From positions 2,356,001 to 2,420,000 of the forward strand of contig CBDAPV010000001.1 in assembly GCA_965198715.1 (NCBI GenBank): DNA of 64,000 bases. Reading direction: 5' to 3'. The DNA is from RH-AL1 sp965198715 (GTDB lineage Bacteria; Pseudomonadota; Alphaproteobacteria; Rhizobiales; Beijerinckiaceae). Both the position numbers and the translations under genes were made by a program. The notes under the pieces were generated by a model, which was given only the letters and a program-made list of their open reading frames with translations, was not told the DNA's origin and ran no database searches. Shown piece after piece: positions 1 through 7,217 of the stretch. Within the stretch, counting starts at the first letter, position 1, and each line of letters begins with the position of its first letter.

Positions 1-520
1 TCCAGGTCTCGGCGAGCTTGCCGTCGTCGATCATGCGCTGGGCGTGAGTGTCGCGCACCTCGGCCGGATCCTTGCGGCTGGCGCCGGCCCAGTTCGAGCC
101 GCCGATGCGCCGGCTGTACTCCAGCACGCCCTGCACCAGGCGCCCGGTGCGATAGGCCGCCTCGCTGATCAGGTGATGGCTGCGATCATGCTCGAGCACG
201 TCGACGATGCGGTTGATGCTGGCGAGGATGCGCTGCTCGCCGTCGCCCATCGGGTCGGCGATCGCCGCGATCGCCGTCGATGCGTTGCGTGACTTCGGCG
301 GCGTGCCGAGGTCGCCGCCGGGCGGCAACCGCGTGTTGGCGCTGCGCCCATCGTAACGCCCGTGCGGCGCAGCCTGGCGTCCGTGCGGCGCGCGCGCCGC
401 GCTCCCTGAACGCCCGCCGCGCGCCGGCCGGATCGGCCGCAGCGCCGGCACCAAGCTCTCCGGAGACCGGCTCTGCGAAGGCCGACCGCCAGTGGAGGCG
501 ACGTCCTGGTCCAAAGGCAT
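1..520 (-). CDS. Hypothetical phage protein, C-terminus cut by window edge
   Basis: An open frame runs leftward from ATG 518-520, preceded by a GGGGA ribosome site, and continues off the left edge. It gives about 173 residues without a stop. The N-terminal third is Arg/Gly/Pro-rich and probably disordered. The visible C-terminal part looks folded and helical, with segments such as RILASINRIVDVLEHD and LISEAAYRTGRLVQGVLEY. It follows the DUF6362 gene by 32 bp in the same direction, where packaging genes often begin in phages of this type, so a small-terminase or accessory packaging role is possible. I do not recognise the family. Confidence 0.6.
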   Translation of the reverse strand, partial: MPLDQDVASTGGRPSQSRSPESLVPALRPIRPARGGRSGSAARAPHGRQAAPHGRYDGRSANTRLPPGGDLGTPPKSRNASTAIAAIADPMGDGEQRILASINRIVDVLEHDRSHHLISEAAYRTGRLVQGVLEYSRRIGGSNWAGASRKDPAEVRDTHAQRMIDDGKLAETW

Positions 521-552
521 GGCAATCCCCCGACGATCTAGACAGTATGGTC

Positions 553-975
553 TTAGTCCGCAGACGCTCCGCCGCCGGCTTTCTTGCTGTCAAGCCGATT
601 TGACACGATCGTTCGGCCGAAAAGGTCGGAGGATCGATTGAGCCGTGCGACGATCGCGTCGGCGCCGCGCCGGCGCGCCGCCTCTGCCGTGGCCCGCGGC
701 CAGCCCATCTCGCGGCAGAGTTCGCCGAAAGAGGCGCGCGTGGCCCTGCAGCGCGCCCAGGCGAACAGCACTTTGCGCGCAACGCGGTCGCCGTCGAGGA
801 TCGTCGCCCAGCCCAGCACCGCCGTGAGGTCATTGACCTCTCCGGTCGACGCGGCGCGCAGCCGCCCGTCCCAGCTGTAGACCGGGCAGCACGGCATCAG
901 CGCGAACACGACGACGAGCCGGGCCTCGACCGCGTCGCGCGTCCAAGTTGCGCGATCTTCGGCCTGTTGCTGCAC
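553..975 (-). CDS. DUF6362-like phage protein
   Basis: The protein has the TW-T-x-x-AVEARL opening and an LGW-x-x-L-x(n)-VWAR-like middle. It ends in a helix-turn-helix-like tail (ELCREMGWPRATAEAARRRG) followed by ARLN, the layout I know from DUF6362 proteins of alphaproteobacterial prophages. Function is unknown; the tail suggests nucleic-acid binding. I prefer GTG 975, which has GGGAAAGG upstream. An in-frame ATG at 1029 would add 18 residues but lacks a ribosome site. It lies in the leftward replication operon, ahead of the gene that leaves the window. Confidence 0.65.
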   Translation of the reverse strand: MQQQAEDRATWTRDAVEARLVVVFALMPCCPVYSWDGRLRAASTGEVNDLTAVLGWATILDGDRVARKVLFAWARCRATRASFGELCREMGWPRATAEAARRRGADAIVARLNRSSDLFGRTIVSNRLDSKKAGGGASAD

Positions 976-1056
976 AACACCTTTCCCGCCAGGGACGAGG
1001 TCATAACAGGAACGTGTAAGCGCCACCATTGACCGCGACGGCGGATGCCTGGCGAA

Positions 1057-1371
1057 TCAGAAGCGGCGGATCGACCCGTTGCCACTGACCCGGTAGTCGC
1101 GCCAGTCCGGGTCGATCGACGTCGAGCGCGCGCCGCACGCCCGGCAGACGAAGCGCCGGTGCCGCGTCGCGATTTCGAGGAAGATCACCTCATCGGCGAG
1201 GCCGAGTCCGTCGTAGGTAAAGCGCCGCGGCGGGTTGCGGCAGCCGTAGGTGAGGCAGCGCACGAAGAAGCCCTTGAGCCCCATGCGGCGCTGGTCGCCG
1301 ATCGTCGGCAGCCTGCTCTCGCCCCATCGTTCCGTGCCGTTGTCCACAGACGGAACGTATAGAGAACACAA
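1057..1371 (-). CDS. Small zinc-binding phage protein
   Basis: About 100 residues. The C-terminal half has a CRACGARS knuckle, and Cys residues at FVRC and YGC could complete a zinc site. The order GLKGFFVRC, then RRFTYDGL, then ATRHRRFVCRACGAR, resembles small zinc-ribbon proteins common in alphaproteobacterial prophage early operons. The start is unresolved: TTG 1371 is the longest frame, GTG 1347 is also possible, and neither has a clear ribosome site. Role unknown. Confidence 0.55.
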   Translation of the reverse strand: MCSLYVPSVDNGTERWGESRLPTIGDQRRMGLKGFFVRCLTYGCRNPPRRFTYDGLGLADEVIFLEIATRHRRFVCRACGARSTSIDPDWRDYRVSGNGSIRRF

Positions 1372-1401
1372 GCGGGTATGACACCCGTTCTCCCGCCTGA
1401 C

Positions 1402-1632
1402 TCAGAGTCGCGCAACCACGCCCACAAGCAAAACGACGAAGCCGAACAGCGACCAGCCTGCGAGTTGGGTCGCCGCGCCGATGAGTGTTACCATTGCCCA
1501 GACGCGAGACGGAAACACGATCACCGATCCGATGCGCCACTCCGCGACTTCTCTGGCCTGCCCGGGTCGCCACACGGCCGCTTTGACCCCGGTGGCGAAA
1601 CCAGCAACGAAATCGCGCGAGAAGCGGCTCAC
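1402..1632 (-). CDS. Small predicted membrane protein
   Basis: 76 residues from ATG 1632. The second half is one or two hydrophobic stretches (VWAMVTLIGAATQLAGWSL and FGFVVLLVGVVARL), so this is probably an inner-membrane protein. Its start overlaps the stop of the upstream gene by 4 bp, which supports translation as part of the leftward replication operon. I recognise no family. A holin-like or superinfection role cannot be judged from sequence. Confidence 0.5.
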   Translation of the reverse strand: MSRFSRDFVAGFATGVKAAVWRPGQAREVAEWRIGSVIVFPSRVWAMVTLIGAATQLAGWSLFGFVVLLVGVVARL

Positions 1633-1967
1633 CGGTCTTTACGCTTCTCTCGCGGTCGTGAAGGTGGAGATTGCAAGTCGTAGTGCCCCCAGCCGTGCGG
1701 TGTCTTTTGCTTGGTAAACCAGCCTATGTTCTGGCCAATCTGTAAGACTGGATCTCCGTTACCAAACTTAGTTTCTAGGAACTGAATATCATCACGCTGC
1801 AATCCAGCCTTTAGGAAATCGACAAACCTTCCCTTGTCAGCAGCGAGGCATCTTCTAACCTGTTCCAACGTTTTTAGAATTGTTCCTTCTGTTGTCTCCG
1901 CGGCTAAACATCTACTAAGAAGCGTGATTTCAACAATTTGCTCGCTAAGTAATCTTTCGATTGTCAT
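1629..1967 (-). CDS. Hypothetical protein in replication operon
   Basis: 112 residues starting at ATG 1967, which overlaps the replication gene stop by 4 bp. The first 60 residues are helical (LLSEQIVEITLLSRCLAAE). The tail is basic and Pro-rich (SPPSRPREKRKDR). The DNA here is clearly less GC-rich than its neighbours, suggesting a separately acquired small accessory gene. I see no motif that assigns a function. Confidence 0.5.
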   Translation of the reverse strand: MTIERLLSEQIVEITLLSRCLAAETTEGTILKTLEQVRRCLAADKGRFVDFLKAGLQRDDIQFLETKFGNGDPVLQIGQNIGWFTKQKTPHGWGHYDLQSPPSRPREKRKDR

Positions 1968-3184
1968 GCTGACGTCTGCCCCTTTTCAGCGACAGCGAGC
2001 TTAGCCTCGTCCCACCCTGGCGGCCAAATAGAGGCGAACCACGAACCGCGCTTGGTGCGATCGTCCTGTTTCTCCGTCACGTAATGGCTCTTCACCCCCT
2101 TGTGCCGGAGCCACGCACGCCATGGCGGCGCTCCTTCGAGCACGAACACCAGGGGCGGAGCCGCTGCGCCTGGCCGAGCACGGGCTTGAAGCGCCGCGTC
2201 GCGACTCGCGACCGCCTTTTCACGGATCGGTCTGGCCTTGAAGGTGCGCAGCACCCCATCGCAGCCGTGGGCGAAGTTCGCCACCGCCGGCACCACGTCG
2301 CGCTCGAGCTCGCACCCCTCGGCCACCAGAAGGCGCAGCGGCACCAGGTCGGTGGCGTTGAGCAGCACCGCCGGGATCTTGTCGCCGCCGGCGGCGCGCA
2401 GCGCGGCGATCAGCGCATCATCGTCGACCTCGGCGAGGGAGCGCGACGGCGGCGCGACAGGATCGCGGTCAGCGCTTTCCAATCGAGGTGATGCTTCGGT
2501 TGCAGAGCAATTTGCATCGTTGTTTGCATCGGGATTTGCAGCGTACGCACTCGCGCCTGCACGGATCGATCGATCGTTTTCTTCTAGGATTTCTAAAGAA
2601 GATCGATCGATCGATCCGGGCGAGGCCGATGCAAAACGAGCGTCTGCCGATGCTCCGGTCGATGCAAATTCTTCGAGGTTTTGCATGTCCGTTTTGCAAG
2701 CGTTTGCATCGCATTTTGCAGGCTGGACCGCGGTCTCCGCCGCGGTACCGTCTGAAGTGGCGAGCCGCAATTTGCGGTTTGCGTGCATGACGCCGGCCGC
2801 TAACTGCCGCACGGCTCGATGTGGGCTGACCTCACCGCCTCCAACTGCGAGGTCGATCGTGACGGGAAGGTCGCCGCGCGATGCGACGACGTCGAAGTGG
2901 GTCCAGCGCCCGTTGTCGTCGGCATCCGTGTCCATATGCCGAGCCAGGGCCGGCGCCATGGCCGCGAAGGCGCGAGTCCCAATCTTGCAGATCGCCGCCA
3001 TGTCTTTGAAGCCTTGCGGGAGCCGGCCGTACTTGAGGAGGTGGAGATGAAGCGCCTTCCACACGTAGAACTGCCGTGGCGTAAGCTCTCGCCAGGCCGC
3101 GCTCTCGGCGCCGAAGCGCAGCGAGAGGTTCGGTAAGTCTTCGTCGTTTACGCGGACGGAGAGGATTTGCGCGACCTCGCTCAT
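1964..3184 (-). CDS. Phage-type replication protein with origin-like linker
   Basis: 406 residues. Residues about 30-110 (ELTPRQFYVWKALHLHLLKYG, then GRLPQGF, then ICKIGTRAFAAMAPALARHM) have the helical pattern of the winged-helix/DUF1376-like N-terminus of phage replication initiators. Residues about 140-240 are low-complexity and rich in Ala, Asp, Asn and Ser. The DNA for this linker carries iterons and GATC clusters described separately. The C-terminal part is basic and less conserved. An origin inside the linker of an initiator is the arrangement of lambda O. The gene overlaps both neighbours by 4 bp. Family assignment rests on pattern recognition only. Confidence 0.6.
   Translation of the reverse strand: MSEVAQILSVRVNDEDLPNLSLRFGAESAAWRELTPRQFYVWKALHLHLLKYGRLPQGFKDMAAICKIGTRAFAAMAPALARHMDTDADDNGRWTHFDVVASRGDLPVTIDLAVGGGEVSPHRAVRQLAAGVMHANRKLRLATSDGTAAETAVQPAKCDANACKTDMQNLEEFASTGASADARFASASPGSIDRSSLEILEENDRSIRAGASAYAANPDANNDANCSATEASPRLESADRDPVAPPSRSLAEVDDDALIAALRAAGGDKIPAVLLNATDLVPLRLLVAEGCELERDVVPAVANFAHGCDGVLRTFKARPIREKAVASRDAALQARARPGAAAPPLVFVLEGAPPWRAWLRHKGVKSHYVTEKQDDRTKRGSWFASIWPPGWDEAKLAVAEKGQTSA
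2509..2723. repeat. Candidate replication origin: TTTGCA iterons, AT-rich patch, GATC clusters
   Basis: Nine TTTGCA or TGCAAA hexamers lie within 215 bp. Three are direct copies with exact 12-bp phasing (starting 2511, 2523, 2535). Two are inverted (2630-2635, 2663-2668). Four more direct copies start at 2680, 2693, 2703 and 2715. Most extend to TTTGCATCG. Between the two groups lies a perfect 14-bp inverted repeat, GGATCGATCGATCG (2563-2576) and its complement (2604-2617), which encloses a 27-bp AT-rich loop. Seven GATC sites fall between 2564 and 2616. The layout resembles iteron-plus-unwinding-element origins and sits inside the replication gene. Origin function is inferred. Confidence 0.6.
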
Positions 3185-3417
3185 TGTTTCTCCGTCGAGG
3201 ATAGAAAGTCGGTCACCGCCCCGGGCGGGTCGGCCGGCAGCAGCCCCGCGACGGCGGCGGCGCAGCCCTCGAGGTCGGCCGCCGCGCGCAGCCGCAGCAC
3301 CGCCTCGGCGCCGATGGCGTCGCCGACCTTGGCGCGGATCTCGCGCGCGCGGGCGTCGAAGCCGCGGACGAACACGCCGGCGATCGCGCGCAGCAGGGCG
3401 TCGTCGAGCGCGCTCAA
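3181..3417 (-). CDS. Small hypothetical protein leading the replication operon
   Basis: 78 residues, Ala/Arg-rich and probably all-helical (DDALLRAIAGVFVRGF, then IRAKVGDAIGAEAVLRLR). It uses TTG 3417 with AGGA upstream, and its stop overlaps the replication gene start by 4 bp. It is the first gene after the divergent control region shared with hicA, so it is probably co-transcribed with the replication gene. No family recognised. Confidence 0.5.
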   Translation of the reverse strand: MSALDDALLRAIAGVFVRGFDARAREIRAKVGDAIGAEAVLRLRAAADLEGCAAAVAGLLPADPPGAVTDFLSSTEKQ

Positions 3418-3432
3418 GCCTGCGTTCCTAAA

Positions 3433-3496
3433 TTGCGCAATATAATGCGCAACTCAATCTTGACGGACGCCGAGAATTGCGCAAATATGTGCGCAT
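3433..3496. promoter_or_regulatory. Two dyad operators in the divergent replication/hicAB control region
   Basis: Two near-identical inverted repeats lie between the divergent genes: TTGCGCA-N6-TGCGCAA at 3433-3452 and TTGCGCA-N6-TGCGCAT at 3477-3496. A plausible rightward promoter has TTGACG at 3460-3465 and AAATAT at 3483-3488 with 17-bp spacing, so the second dyad covers its -10. The first dyad contains an AT-rich core suited to a leftward -10. HicB proteins with ribbon-helix-helix tails autoregulate from such dyads, so HicB or HicAB is the likely ligand (inference). Confidence 0.6.
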
Positions 3497-3506
3497 CGGA
3501 GACGCG

Positions 3507-3698
3507 ATGATGTCGTACGAAACGAACCGGGCCAAGATCATCCGCCGCCTGGAGAGCGAAGGCTGGGTCGGCCGCCACGGCGGCCGTCACGACGTCTTCG
3601 TCCATGCCGACAAGCCCGCGGCGCGCGTGGTGGTGCCGCGTCACCGCACCGTATCGCCGGGCGTCGCCCGCGACATCGCACTCACGGCAGGATGGTAG
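3507..3698 (+). CDS. hicA: HicA-type mRNA interferase toxin
   Basis: 63 residues from ATG 3507 (GGAG upstream), the usual HicA length. The order is an N-terminal helix with RRLESEGW, then GGRHDVFVHADK with the conserved catalytic His, then RVVVPRHRTVSPGVARDI, matching the double-stranded-RNA-binding-like HicA fold. HicA cleaves mRNA and is neutralised by the adjacent HicB. It is followed 9 bp later by hicB in the same direction. The pair probably stabilises the element or acts against competing phage; the target is not visible from sequence. Confidence 0.85.
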   Translation: MMSYETNRAKIIRRLESEGWVGRHGGRHDVFVHADKPAARVVVPRHRTVSPGVARDIALTAGW

Positions 3699-3707
3699 GA
3701 GACCAGG

Positions 3708-4124
3708 ATGGCCAACTATTACGTCGGGATCGTCGACAGGGGCGGCGAAGGCTGGGGCGCGACCTTCCCCGATCTTCCCGGCTGCACGTCCGGAGGCCGC
3801 ACCATGGCCGAGCTCTTCGAGATGTGCATCGAGGCCGTGGGCCTCTGGGCCGAGGAGGCGCGGGTCGCCGGTGATGCGCTTCCAACGCCGCGCACAATCG
3901 ATGTCCTGCTCGAGGATCCGCAAGTCAAGGCGACGATCGAGGCCGTCGGACCCGTGTCGTTCATCCAGGTGCCGGTGCTCCTCGATGCCGGCCGCGCGGT
4001 GCGCACCAACATCTCGCTCGACGCCGGCCTGCTCGAGGGGATCGACGCCGCCGCCAAGCGCCGCGGCGTCACCCGGTCGGCCTTCCTGGCGAGCGCCGCC
4101 CGCGAGAAGATTGGGCAGGGCTGA
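3708..4124 (+). CDS. hicB: HicB-type antitoxin
   Basis: 138 residues. The N-terminal half (YYVGIVDRGGEGWGATFPDLPGC, then TMAELFEMCIEAV) is the partial RNase-H-like HicB fold that blocks HicA. The last 45 residues (RTNISLDAGLLEGIDAAAKRRG, then TRSAFLASAAREKI) form a ribbon-helix-helix DNA-binding domain. Such HicB proteins usually repress their own operon, which fits the paired dyads upstream of hicA. The gene ends 15 bp from a convergent small gene. Confidence 0.87.
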   Translation: MANYYVGIVDRGGEGWGATFPDLPGCTSGGRTMAELFEMCIEAVGLWAEEARVAGDALPTPRTIDVLLEDPQVKATIEAVGPVSFIQVPVLLDAGRAVRTNISLDAGLLEGIDAAAKRRGVTRSAFLASAAREKIGQG

Positions 4125-4138
4125 GCGAGTAGGCGCGT

Positions 4139-4336
4139 TCACAATGCGACCCCGATGTCGCGAAGCGCCGCGATCACCGCGTCGGCATCGTCCAGGACCT
4201 CGTACAGCAGCTTCGGCGGCAGGAGATCGAGGATGTTTCCAATCGGCGGCACGCCGTGTCGCGCGCCCCTCGCATTCGCCAGTTCTCTAGCGACGATCAA
4301 GCGTGCCGGCGATGGCAGGTCGTGGGGATCACCCAT
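4139..4336 (-). CDS. Small hypothetical protein
   Basis: 65 residues from ATG 4336, overlapping the end of the CtrA-like gene by 8 bp. The middle (PPIGNILDLLPPKLLYEVLDDADAVIAALRDIGV) looks like a small helical domain. It is last in the leftward methyltransferase operon and ends 15 bp from hicB, so the two operons converge. No family recognised; overlap and codon pattern support expression. Confidence 0.5.
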   Translation of the reverse strand: MGDPHDLPSPARLIVARELANARGARHGVPPIGNILDLLPPKLLYEVLDDADAVIAALRDIGVAL

Positions 4337-4820
4337 GCGACGTCTCCCACGCAAACGGCGGCGAGATCATCCGCAGCGCGCGCCGGATCTCGCTGCGGCG
4401 CGGCTGGTCGATCGCGAAGCCCAGGCCCCACACGGTGCGGATCTCGACGCCGTGCCGGCGCACCTTCGGCCTCAGCTTGCAGACCATGACGTCGACGATC
4501 TTGAAATCGGGCTCCAGGTCGGGACTGTCGCCGTAGACGGCGGTCATGATCGCGTCGCGATGCGCGATGTTGAGCGACAGCAGCACGCCCATGATCCGGT
4601 TTTCGGCCCGGGTCAGGTTCCACGTCGCCGGGAACTGCAGGATGTCGCCGAAGACCGTCAACTCGTAGAAGTCGAGACGATCGCGCAGCGCCTGGTTCTC
4701 CGCCTCGAGCTCCGCGATGCGGGCGGCGGCCGCGTCGGGCGCGAATTCGCCGCGCCGGCCATCAGCTTGGCGGTTCGCCGGCACCGGCGCCCGGGCGCTG
4801 GCGATCGGGAAGAAGCTCAA
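4329..4820 (-). CDS. CtrA-like winged-helix DNA-binding protein without receiver domain
   Basis: 163 residues using TTG 4820, which overlaps the methyltransferase stop (TTGA). A short leader and a coiled coil (ARIAELEAENQALRDRL, about residues 35-55) precede an OmpR-type winged helix. The region DFKIVDVMVCKLRPKVR, then IRTVWGLGFAI, aligns closely with the CtrA recognition domain (ELKIIDVFICKLRKKL, then IETVWGRGYVL). There is no phospho-acceptor receiver. The coiled coil presumably replaces it for dimerisation. The protein could bind CtrA-type sites in the host or the element. DNA target and effect are inferred. Confidence 0.78.
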   Translation of the reverse strand: MSFFPIASARAPVPANRQADGRRGEFAPDAAAARIAELEAENQALRDRLDFYELTVFGDILQFPATWNLTRAENRIMGVLLSLNIAHRDAIMTAVYGDSPDLEPDFKIVDVMVCKLRPKVRRHGVEIRTVWGLGFAIDQPRRSEIRRALRMISPPFAWETSHG

Positions 4821-5938
4821 GCCGCGTCCTCCGCCACCTGCTCGGCCTCGTTCCCCCAGGCGTCCCAGCCCGGTCGCGCCGGTCCGCGCCGGTTCAGTTC
4901 GATCTTCGGGACGGTCGGGAAGTAGCCCTCGAGGATCTCCGCCACGAGATCGGGCTTCGCCGAATGCACCCGGCTCGCCGGCACGTCGAAGATCGAACGC
5001 GCCTGCGTGCCGGGCACCGGCGCCGGCGGCCGGCCCCGCGTCGCCAGCAGCAGGATCTCGTGATCGACGCGGAACCAGAAGCCCAGCCCGATGCCGAAGC
5101 CGGGCGAGTGCTTCGTCCAGACCCCGGAGGACACGTAGCGCCCTTCGCGCTTGTCGAGGCCGAGATGACCGCTGGCGGGGTCGCGATCGAAGCGGCCGAA
5201 CCCCCAGGCGTCGAGGACGCAGAACGCCTCCGCCAGCATCGGTACGATCGCCCACAGCGCCAGCACGCAATCGGGCGCGGCGATCGCGGCGACGTCGCGC
5301 GCGCAGATGTCGGCCAGCGTGCTGGTCGGGTAGTGATTCTCGGCCGCGCGATCGAGCCCTGTCTCGCGCGAGAACGGCTCGTAGCGCCACTCCGGGTCGG
5401 CCAGGATGAGGCCGTAGCGCCTGGTCGGCCATGCCGCCACCCTGGCTCCCAGCTCGGCTTCCTTGGCGGCGCGCCGCTCCGCCTTGAAGTCGAGGTGCAT
5501 CCTTACGCGGCCGCTGCCGTAGCGGGCATCCCGGCGGCGTTGCTCGAGCCTGGAAGCGAAGTCCTCCGCCGCCAGCGCCGCATACTTGCGGCAGCGGTCG
5601 GCGAGGCGCTCATCAATGCCGAGCTCCGCAAGCTTCACTCGCGGCCTATCCGTGCCGTCGCCACGGGTTGCCGGCTGGCCCGGGCGGATCAGCCCGGCCG
5701 CGACGTGCCCGGCCATGATCTCGCCCAGGCGCCGCTCGGCGCGGATGCGGATCTCGGCGCAGGCGATCTCCGGCTCCAGGTTCCGGGCCTGGCGCGCCAG
5801 CACCCGCAGCGCCTCGGCCTGGTCGCGGATCGCCTTGACCTCGTCGAGGCCGCTGACCTCGGCGATCAGCCGGCACGCCGCCTCATAGCGCGACGCGTCG
5901 AGGGCCTGCCCGGGGAGGAGACGGAGCGGAGCGTTCAT
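4817..5938 (-). CDS. MT-A70 family N6-adenine methyltransferase
   Basis: 373 residues. Residues 1-150 are helical and basic, with a ParB/KorB-like look. The catalytic domain begins near YGLILADPEW, the MT-A70 DPPW motif with Glu at the third position. It continues through NHYPTSTLADIC, VLALWAIVPML and the late SRVHSAKPDLVAEILEGYFP. MT-A70 enzymes of phages methylate adenine N6 in DNA. The recognition site cannot be read from sequence. The DPEW variant is, as far as I recall, common in alphaproteobacterial phage homologues. The gene overlaps both neighbours by 4 bp. Confidence 0.85.
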   Translation of the reverse strand: MNAPLRLLPGQALDASRYEAACRLIAEVSGLDEVKAIRDQAEALRVLARQARNLEPEIACAEIRIRAERRLGEIMAGHVAAGLIRPGQPATRGDGTDRPRVKLAELGIDERLADRCRKYAALAAEDFASRLEQRRRDARYGSGRVRMHLDFKAERRAAKEAELGARVAAWPTRRYGLILADPEWRYEPFSRETGLDRAAENHYPTSTLADICARDVAAIAAPDCVLALWAIVPMLAEAFCVLDAWGFGRFDRDPASGHLGLDKREGRYVSSGVWTKHSPGFGIGLGFWFRVDHEILLLATRGRPPAPVPGTQARSIFDVPASRVHSAKPDLVAEILEGYFPTVPKIELNRRGPARPGWDAWGNEAEQVAEDAA

Positions 5939-6201
5939 GCCGGCGACGAAGCCCTCGCCAGTGCCTTGAGCTTCCCGCGCAAGCGTCGTCGGCGCCGCCG
6001 GCTGATCTGCGGCTCGGCGTAGAAGCGCGGCTCCTCGGCCCGGTCGATCAACAATCCCGGCGCTTTGGCCGGCGCGCCCGACATCAGCCGCCGCCGATGC
6101 CGATCGACCTCTTTGTCGCGCAAGACGTAGTACGTGCCCGAGGCCAGCGATGCGCCCAGCACGGCGCCGAGTGTCGCTGTCATGAGCCGCGAGCGCATCA
6201 C
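5935..6201 (-). CDS. Small single-span membrane protein
   Basis: 88 residues. A hydrophobic segment near the N-terminus (TATLGAVLGASLASGTYYVL) is followed by a basic cytoplasmic or DNA-contacting tail with an RRRRRRLRGK cluster. The gene overlaps its upstream and downstream neighbours by 4 bp. It is probably a membrane-anchored accessory protein of the methyltransferase operon. No family recognised. Confidence 0.5.
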   Translation of the reverse strand: MMRSRLMTATLGAVLGASLASGTYYVLRDKEVDRHRRRLMSGAPAKAPGLLIDRAEEPRFYAEPQISRRRRRRLRGKLKALARASSPA

Positions 6202-6461
6202 TCGGCCTGCTCCGGCGCGTTCGATGTTCCCGTGACGCGCGGCGCCGCGGCGCGATCCGCCTCGGCCTGCAGCGCCTCGTAGGCGGCCCGTTCGGACACG
6301 AAGGTGGAGAGGAAGGCGCGGGCGGCGGTCAACATGCCGCCGGTGAAAGACTCCGCCAGCTCCACGGCTGTTCCGGCCTGCACCAGGTTCGAGAGATAGG
6401 ACCGGGCGAAGGCCTCGCCCTGGAAGCGCGCGCGCTTGTGGTCGTCGGGCGTCGTGGTCAA
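6198..6461 (-). CDS. Hypothetical phage protein
   Basis: 87 residues, mostly helical (FARSYLSNLVQAGTAVELAESF, then MLTAARAFLSTFVSERAAYEALQAEAD), ending in a short polar tail. The start and stop each overlap a neighbouring gene by 4 bp, typical of compact phage early operons. No motif assigns a role. Confidence 0.5.
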   Translation of the reverse strand: MTTTPDDHKRARFQGEAFARSYLSNLVQAGTAVELAESFTGGMLTAARAFLSTFVSERAAYEALQAEADRAAAPRVTGTSNAPEQAE

Positions 6462-6868
6462 GGCTTGACCTCCCTCGTTGCGGGCGTCGTCCCCCGCGCT
6501 TCCGCGATCAGTTCTTCCAGCGAGTCGCGCGCAGCCTCCGCTTCAGCCACCAGGCGTGGAGCGAGGCGGCCGCCACGCGCGAGCGCCAGATCCACTTCCT
6601 CCGCCAGATCCACGATCTGACGCTGCGCCATCGCGACGAAGGCGTCGTCGACCCGCTCTGCGATGTCGTCATAGAGGCCCTTCAGCTTCCCCTTGCGAAT
6701 GTTGATGAGCTGTTCGGGTGTGAGCCGCACCCGCCGCGCCACGCTCTCGCGCGCGATCGCCACGGGTTGATCGGTGAGCGCCGCCTGCACGCGCTCCATC
6801 CAGCGCACGCGGCGGCGCTGGTTCTCGTAGGGGGTGCTGCGTCCGATCGGCTCGGCTGACACGCTCAT
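6458..6868 (-). CDS. Hypothetical first gene of the leftward methyltransferase operon
   Basis: 136 residues from ATG 6868. The frame extends further upstream, but this Met gives a sensible N-terminus (MSVSAEPIGRSTPYENQ). Residues 20-75 (VRWMERVQAALTDQPVAIARESVARRVRLTPEQLINIRKGKLKG) read like a helix-turn-helix of the phage Cro/CII type. A long helix follows (MAQRQIVDLAEEVDLALARGG). It heads the operon that includes the methyltransferase and CtrA-like genes, so a regulatory role is plausible but unproven. Confidence 0.55.
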   Translation of the reverse strand: MSVSAEPIGRSTPYENQRRRVRWMERVQAALTDQPVAIARESVARRVRLTPEQLINIRKGKLKGLYDDIAERVDDAFVAMAQRQIVDLAEEVDLALARGGRLAPRLVAEAEAARDSLEELIAEARGTTPATREVKP

Positions 6869-7217
6869 CTTGGGTCCATTTGACCTGAAAAAAGGTCGCA
6901 TCTGCCTAAAGCTCCATGGTTCCTGAGGCCATGGAGCGCGAGCGGTGAGACGGAGGAACGCAAACGATATGACGAGAGGCCCGCACGCGCCTGGCAGGGC
7001 GCCGCGGGTTTGGACGATTGGAGACGAACAAACGAAAAAGCGGTCGGACCGAACCCCGTGCGCGAGCACGAGGAACGATCCAGCCGGTCCAAGAGGACCA
7101 AGTCGCGAGAGTGCCGTCTCTCCGAGCTGTCACCGCCTGTGGATGCTTTCGCATGTGGTTTGCGAGAGGCGGATCCACTCCACCTCCCGGACGCGCCGAG
7201 CGATCGGCGCGAAGCTT
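6869..7217. other. Intergenic control region with two inverted repeats
   Basis: 349 bp with no convincing gene. GACC-N8-GGTC (6882-6897) straddles an A6 run just upstream of the leftward operon. GCTCCATGG-N9-CCATGGAGC (6911-6937) is a perfect 9-bp dyad that could form a hairpin or bind a dimeric regulator. A palindromic CGGTCGGACCG-like element lies near 7050. This is the likely promoter/operator for the gene starting at 6868. Short frames here look like noise. Confidence 0.45.
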
